A stretch of DNA of 64,000 nt from Achatina immaculata. Taxonomy: Eukaryota > Mollusca > Gastropoda > Stylommatophora > Achatinidae. Position numbers and translations under genes: made by a program. The notes under the pieces are model-generated. The model searched no databases. It saw nothing but the letters and a program-made list of their open reading frames with translations, and was not told the DNA's origin. Below are positions 59,131-64,000 of this stretch, piece by piece. The DNA lies in NCBI GenBank assembly GCA_009760885.1, contig CM019702.1, forward strand, positions 53,791,282-53,855,281. Reading direction: 5' to 3'. Every line of letters begins with the position of its first letter. The stretch's first letter is position 1.

Positions 59131-59419
59131 GACAACACGAATATGCTGGCAACAAACAACGTTGGCTAGTTGTTCCACTGGAAATATACAAAGCAAGTGA
59201 CGCTGTCTTGTCTTCAGTGACACTGGCTTGTTCCTCTTTGACTCTGCGTTAAGTCAAGGTTAACACACGTGCACTACGTTATCACATGGTTAACACAACA
59301 AAACGTAATATGAAGTTTTGTAATGTCTCTTCATGACCATATGTTAAGATTGAGAATCACTGATGTCCTGATTTTCTTTACATATAACACTAGACATAGC
59401 CTACGTGTTTAAAAAGCTG
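59131..59419. other. flank shared loosely with 62.75-62.9 kb
   Basis: GCTGTCTTGTCTTCAGTGACACTGGC and CGTTAAGTC recall CTGCCTTGTCTCTCATTGACTC and CGTTAAGAC near 62,772-62,805, suggesting that the duplicated unit is longer than the coding relic. Confidence 0.35.
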
Positions 59420-60005
59420 CCTCCTTCCTAAACGCAGGATTGATCTGTACAAGAAAAGCCTTGCATACTCTGCAGAACAGCTCTGGAACACCCTCTCCTA
59501 TCATTTAAAAAGAATTAGTAATACTTCATCCTTTAACTCAAACCTATTTCATTATTTACTTGCTTGTAATTATATGCCTCCATAGAATAACCAGCAATCT
59601 CTCAACACATGACTCGCCAGCCATCAAATACTAAAATGACATAGTTCGAAAAGTAACTTGTTAGATATTGTTAGAAATTATTTTAATGTTCGTTTTAAAA
59701 AAAACATGTGTTAGAAGATCTGTACTGACAATGTATTTTTGATTATGCATATGTCTGTGTGTGCACGTGTATGTGTGTGCGAGTTCTATTTTATTGGGTT
59801 AATTACTTCTCTTTTACTTTTAATGTAATAATTTAACCTTACTCTCTTTTGATATATTTTTTCTAAATGTAATGTGTATACTTGTAATAAATTGAGTGCG
59901 TGGGAAGAATGAAACATGGAGTGATGAAGGGCAACTGTATGACGGGCCTGCGTGCCCTATTCTTTACCCTTTAAAAATAAATATTCATTCATTCATACAT
60001 TCAGA
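59420..60005 (+). mobile_element. nLTR-7 retrotransposon, 3' end
   Basis: The frame at 59,430-59,584 encodes RRIDLYKKSLAYSAEQLWNT, then YHLKRISNTSSFNSNLF and a stop. This is the C-terminal KxLxYxGAxLWNxLP block of a jockey/CR1-like ORF2. A 3' UTR of about 400 bp follows, ending in TTCATTCATTCATACATTC. An inverted relative lies at 61,740-62,212. Confidence 0.75.
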
Positions 60006-60484
60006 GGAGGTAAGATTTCGGAAATGGCTACCACCTTCTCAAGGTCTGACGGAATATCATTGAGACTGACAACATAACCGAGTTACGTTGTTTAATGAAC
60101 CGCAAAGTGACATTTGGATGGTTTGAACTTGACTTTGTTGAAAACTACCTGAAGATCACATATATGATCTAAAAAGGCACTATGTGGATACTATGTCATT
60201 TACGTGCGCATAGTTGGGTAATTTTTCCCTAACCGTGCTGTACTCATGAGTGCGACGACCAAGGATGGTGTACCTTTAAAGGCCAAAGGTCATGTAATTT
60301 ATATCCCAAACAATAACTTAAACAGACTATTTTTTATCATTCAACATGGGTAAGCAGCAAAAGGCACATCAGCACACAAAGTGATGAGAAACCTGTCTTT
60401 CCCCAGCGTGCTCAAGATATCCTCAACATTTCTTTGGCCATCTTCTTGTTTTCATGTGTAAAACTGATTTGTTTATGATTCCTT
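60006..60484. other. no recognised gene; weak coding-like traces
   Basis: Pieces in different plus-strand frames have coherent composition, such as RKVTFGWFELDFVENYLKI (about 60,100) and FPNRAVLMSATTKDGVPLKA with GHVIYIPNNNLNRLFF (about 60,230-60,340). They may be one decayed exon. I recognise no family. Confidence 0.3.
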
Positions 60485-60800
60485 TTTCAAGGTCTAACCG
60501 TACAATACCGTGCTCTGTTTCTTTACTGTGCGTAATACTTTTTTATTTCCTATTTTGCTGTTACTTTTCTGTGCGTAATCCTTGTTATTTCCTATTTTGC
60601 TGTTACTTTTCTGTGCGTAATCTTTGTTATTCCTATTTTCTGTTACTTTTCTGTGCGTAATCCTTGTTATTCCTATTTTCTGTTACTTTTCTGTGCGTAA
60701 TCCTTGTTATTCCTATTTTCTGTTACTTTTCTGTGCGTAATCCTTGTTATGTCCTATTTTGCTGTTACTTTCCTGTACGTAATCCTTGTTATTTCTTAAG
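60485..60800. repeat. ~40-bp minisatellite, about 7 units
   Basis: Unit GTTACTTTTCTGTGCGTAAT plus CCTTGTTATTCCTATTTTCT, with 40-43 bp length variants. The first 55 bp (GGTCTAACCGTACAATACCG...) recur singly at 61,278-61,335. Confidence 0.92.
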
Positions 60801-61039
60801 TGTAAAAAAAAACAGTACGTTAAAACAAAAACTGAAAGTGCATATATGTGAAAAAAAGTTTATTTGCTGTTACTGTTGTTCAGTATGCTCTAGGCATTGA
60901 CAGAAGACCATGTAGCTTTGTGTCTCAAAGTTGGTGCCAGAGAGAGACTGAATCTAAGGGACAGAATTTATGTGTCTTAGCCTAATTTCTTTTCCGAGAG
61001 ACACGATTTTCGGCAGATGGCTTAGTTATCAAACACTTT
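60801..61039. other. no gene seen
   Basis: Nothing recognised. Confidence 0.4.
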
Positions 61040-61222
61040 TTACCGTGTGTTCTAGATGGCAAAGGCAATTAATGCGCTGTTCTCTCGCACCTGGACGTTT
61101 GCTCGTCCGACTGTAGTCAGCGGTTCAAACCCCAGGTAATTCTCAGCGGTTCATACTCCAGGTAATTCTCAGCGGTTCAAACCCCAGGTAATTCTCAGCG
61201 GTTCAAACCCCAGGTAATTCTC
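61040..61222 (+). repeat. tRNA-like head with four tandem 26-bp B-box units
   Basis: A tRNA-like lead-in (GGCAAAGGCAATTAATGCGC) is followed by TCAGCGGTTCAAACCCCAGG-TAATTC starting at 61,117, 61,143, 61,169 and 61,195. GGTTCAAACCC is a consensus pol III B box, present in units 1, 3 and 4 and changed in unit 2 (GGTTCATACTC). Confidence 0.8.
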
Positions 61223-61739
61223 ACGTCATTTTGCTTTCTGTCATGACTAAACGTGCACTGTTTAGGATTTTTTTAAAGGTCTTACCATGCAGTATTGTGG
61301 TCTGTTACTTTACTGCGCGTAAACGTTGTTCTAAAAGGGTTTGTCTTAGAGCAACCAACACATCTTGCGGTGTGACAGGATTTACAACATCCCTACCCAC
61401 CAACCAAAATAAAATGAATAACGTGTATACAATACCACATCCACAACAATATTGGCTTACCGTATAATCTCACCTATTACTACTGAATACAATTACTAAC
61501 CTAATTTAACACTAAACTAATTTACTCAATATAGACTAATGTCTCATCCCTGCCAGATGCTAAAGTGTCAGAACAATGTCCAAAATAAGTACACATCGAC
61601 TATCAAATCTTGGAAAACAGCAAAAAGGTTCATAACATTGCACGTTGTTCGCACTGGCGCTTGCATCACTGAAAGCTGCGGACATGGCACACTGATTCAT
61701 GAATTTAACTCAGAACACTCGAAGATTCAGGCACCAGTG
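61223..61739. other. no gene seen
   Basis: Contains the single relative (61,278-61,335) of the 60.5-kb repeat leader. No coding evidence. Confidence 0.4.
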
Positions 61740-62212
61740 TTAGACAATGAATGACTGAATGAATGAATAATTTTTATTTTTAAAGGGTAAAGAATTGGGC
61801 ACGCAGGCCCGTCTTACATTCTGGCCTTCATCACTCCATCTTTCATTCTTCCTACACACTCGATTTAATATAAGTATACACATTACATTAGGAAAAAAAC
61901 ATATCAAAAGAGTGTAAGATTTAACTATTACATTCAAATTAAAAGAGAAGAAGCAATTAACCCAATAATCACACACATATACACACAGACATATACATAA
62001 ACAAAAATACATTGTAAATACAGATTTTCTAACATATGTTTTTAACAAACATTAAAATAATTTCTAACAATATCTAACAAGTTACATTTCGAACTATGTC
62101 ATTTTAGTACTTGATGGCTGGCTAGTCATGGGTTGAGAGAGTGCTGGTTATTCTATGAAGGCATATAATTACAAGCAAGTAAATAATGAAACATATTTGA
62201 GTTCAAGCAAGA
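61740..62212 (-). mobile_element. nLTR-7 3' end, inverted copy
   Basis: Reverse complement of 59,530-60,000: AAAGGGTAAAGAATTGGGCA with CGCAGGCCCGTCTTACATTC at one end and TTACTTGCTTGTAATTATATGCC (antisense) at the other. Truncated within the coding tail. Confidence 0.8.
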
Positions 62213-62412
62213 CAGAAGAGATGAGCTCTAATCCTTTCGCATCATGGCAACAATCTGGACTTGAAACGGCACATAATAAGTCACTCCACAACATGGGTAA
62301 TGCTCTCCTCCCCAAACTGATGTGTCCACAAAACATGTAGGTACCCAAAGCGGAAGAAAGCAAGTAGCCATACCAACAATAAATACATTAAATTCCTTAT
62401 AGCAGGATCTAA

Positions 62413-62712
62413 GACGCCAAGATGAGACAGTATGAAGATATCAGATGCAATATTGCTGACTGGATTCACAAAGAAGTATCTTACATCTTGGATACGTTAC
62501 AACGACGACTGTATGATGCACTCCTGCGGACAAACCATGTTAACAGGTCCGTGTACTGCTACATGCAAGAGTCTGAACACATTTTTGCATGATTCAAACA
62601 AACGTGTCATTTGAAACCTGATGATTGTGATAGAACAGTGCAAGTGCATTATGATTATGATGCTATTCAGTATCTCAAATTAATGGCGAATGAAAGAGAT
62701 ATACAAGTATAA
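62413..62712 (+). pseudogene. unrecognised coding relic, copy 2, one in-frame TGA
   Basis: From ATG 62,422 to TAA 62,712 there are 97 codons with a single in-frame stop: MRQYEDIRCNIADWIHKEVS, YILDTLQRRLYDALLRTNHV, NRSVYCYMQESEHIFA, TGA, FKQTCHLKPDDCDRTVQVHY, DYDAIQYLKLMANERDIQV. Copy 1 has CGA (Arg) at the TGA position, so a single C-to-T change at a CpG explains it. The composition and phase are strongly coding-like and the charged/aromatic pattern suggests a globular domain, but I cannot name it. It may be the last exon of a larger gene or part of a mobile element. Confidence 0.55.
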
Positions 62713-63129
62713 GCAACACAACAAACAATTTAGGCCTGTAGGTCCATCTCAAACACAGAAATAGGTGAAACTGCCTTGTCTCTCATTGACTCTTCGTTAA
62801 GACATAGATAGAAACACAACTCTCCTCGAAAGCCTTTCCTAGACCATGCTAACACGTTCACGCAAACATCATACAACAGAAACGTTTCTCTAGCAATTTG
62901 CTGTCTATATTGTGTCTACACTGACACTCACGGCTCGTGCAAGGAAAGGATAGCTAGGACCTTCCTAAAGCTTCTTAAATCAAGGGAAGACCAGGTCATG
63001 AATTTCAGATATGAAAAAAAAACTATTCTAATAAAACTGAATGGCAAGGGAAGCAACCACGAATATTTTATTGAGTAACACGAGACAATTTTTCTGAGAC
63101 CAGAAAATGGGAAAGAGAAAGAGAAAATA
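62713..63129. other. no gene seen
   Basis: Loosely repeats the flank of copy 1 (see 59,131-59,419); otherwise nothing recognised. Confidence 0.4.
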
Positions 63130-63132
63130 AAG

Positions 63133-63181
<49 letters not shown>
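63130..63181. repeat. (GA)n microsatellite
   Basis: About 25 GA units with one TA step. Confidence 0.95.
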
Positions 63182-63182
<1 letters not shown>

Positions 63183-63189
63183 AAACACT

Positions 63190-63350
63190 TGATTGATTGA
63201 TTAAACGTTATTTCGGTGGGCAAAGAATTAGACAGGCAGGCCAATCTGACAGTCTTCCCTTGATCACAAAACTTTCGTTCTATTCCATACATTCTAAACT
63301 CGTTAGCATAAGTAAAAGATAAAGGCACATTTCCCGTTTCCATGCCATTA
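63190..63350 (-). mobile_element. nLTR-7-like 3' UTR fragment
   Basis: GGGCAAAGAATTAGACAGGCAGGCC with TCTGACAGTCTTCCCTTGATCAC parallels GGGTAAAGAATTGGGCACGCAGGCCCG with TCTGGCCTTCATCAC at 61,785. It is a diverged sister. Confidence 0.6.
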
Positions 63351-63394
63351 ACGTATATCGGGGAATATGTTTAGGCCCGTATTTCCGTATTATC

Positions 63395-63605
63395 CATGAC
63401 CTTCGGCACATGAAAGTGTGTAATATTCAGTATCACGCCTGGCCCCTTTACCTTCCCAGATTTCTCTGGTACCCGTTTTTAGAGGCTGGATCAACACCGG
63501 GACCTTTGTGGTGTATATCAGAAAAAATCCCACTGCTGGGACTGAACCCGGTACCACAGGATTAGCACACCGAGTGCCTAACAACTCAGCTAACGAGGTC
63601 GCCCG
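63395..63605 (-). mobile_element. tRNA-derived SINE, best copy
   Basis: On the minus strand it starts GACCTCGTTAGCTGAGTTGT (A box), then GGGTTCAGTCCCAGCAG (B box at about 63,550-63,538), followed by a conserved ~120-bp body with AGAGAAATCTGGGAAGGTAA. Two older copies lie at 728-945 and 49,000-49,205. Confidence 0.8.
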
Positions 63606-64000
63606 TTAGCATAAGTACATTGTAAAAATCGTCATTAAACTGAAATAACAACACTGAAATAATAAAACCATTACTTTTCACTTCTACCAAAACGCCTAGA
63701 AAGTTTAAATAACTACATGCATGCTAGGAAGTAACCTTCAGTCAAGGGCACTGGATAATTACTCATCCGCTTAAAATCGTCTGCATTCAGTGTTTGCATT
63801 AAGAGTTCAAAAGTTATTTGTAGGGTAACCATTTGTCACTGTGTTAGGAAACACAAAAAGGCCACTGTAGTATTAACTGTAATAGAACAGAATGCATGCC
63901 AATGCACGCACTTATAATGAAACGTTGTCTACTATCTGAATTGTATCAAAACTGGCGTCTTGCCATTTTATCCATATAAACCTCGCACCATTGATTCTAT
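63606..64000. other. no gene seen
   Basis: AT-rich to the window end; nothing recognised. Confidence 0.45.

Noticed and set aside
62928..63343. Serine/leucine-rich minus-strand frames
   Set aside because: Produced by the (GA)n microsatellite.

Overview
This is a window of AT-rich animal genomic DNA: genes split by introns, dense non-LTR retrotransposon debris, long (TA)n, (TATC)n and (TTTC)n microsatellites, and one 100-N assembly gap. The receptors belong to a type of rhodopsin-like (class A) GPCR that I associate with gastropod molluscs, where they form large chemosensory-like families. A gastropod, perhaps a heterobranch, is my best guess; no barcode gene is present to prove it.

The only convincing host genes are a small, decaying array of these GPCRs. 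Gene A (minus strand, 19,688 to 9,072) is the one locus that assembles into a complete receptor: three exons, consistent splice phases, 356 codons, and a 9.1-kb first intron packed with transposons. Gene D (minus, about 43,124 to 38,553) has intact exons 2 and 3, but most of exon 1 is lost in the N gap. Gene E (plus, 53,401 to 56,539) keeps all three exons, but about 1.76 kb of foreign DNA (an nLTR-1 fragment and a mariner element) splits exon 3 inside transmembrane segment 5. Locus B (minus, 27,662-29,624) is a pseudogene. Locus C (36,577-37,091) is a truncated duplicate of D exon 3. Two further fragments, F (about 31,730-31,990, plus) and G (about 23,030-23,265, minus), are visible only by translating across frameshifts. 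Exon 2 is exactly 215 nt in A, D and E, with the same intron phases (1 and 0).

The rest is mostly repeats. I use my own labels for non-LTR retrotransposon families. nLTR-1 ends in a GATATAA-type tail, nLTR-2 in GAAT/ATGA repeats, and nLTR-4 in GAT repeats; nLTR-3, 5, 6, 7 and 8 are less complete. The best copy is nLTR-2 at 43,320-46,670 (endonuclease plus reverse transcriptase, defective). Another nLTR-2 copy (10,753-13,570) sits inside an nLTR-4 copy within intron 1 of gene A. DNA transposons are a Tc1-like copy (about 40,047-41,147) in intron 1 of gene D and the mariner in gene E. There are three copies of a tRNA-derived SINE. Intron 1 of gene A also holds a broken copy (15,290-17,033, minus) of a multicopy uncharacterised protein family, bordered by a 49-bp minisatellite.

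Layout: 1-8 kb LINE fragments and unassigned DNA; 8.4-19.7 kb gene A; 20.6-26 kb repeats, LINEs and GPCR fragment G; 27.2-32 kb locus B and fragment F; 34-39.1 kb shuffled LINE pieces and a 1.975-kb tandem duplication carrying GPCR exon 3; 38.5-43.2 kb gene D; 43.3-52.3 kb LINEs; 53.4-56.5 kb gene E; 57-64 kb LINEs, SINEs, minisatellites and a pair of unrecognised paralogous fragments. I see no CRISPR array, bacterial-type operon, rRNA or functional tRNA gene. I did not find a clearly new molecular system. The most informative signals are the receptor array and the way transposons, duplication and probable gene conversion are reshaping it.
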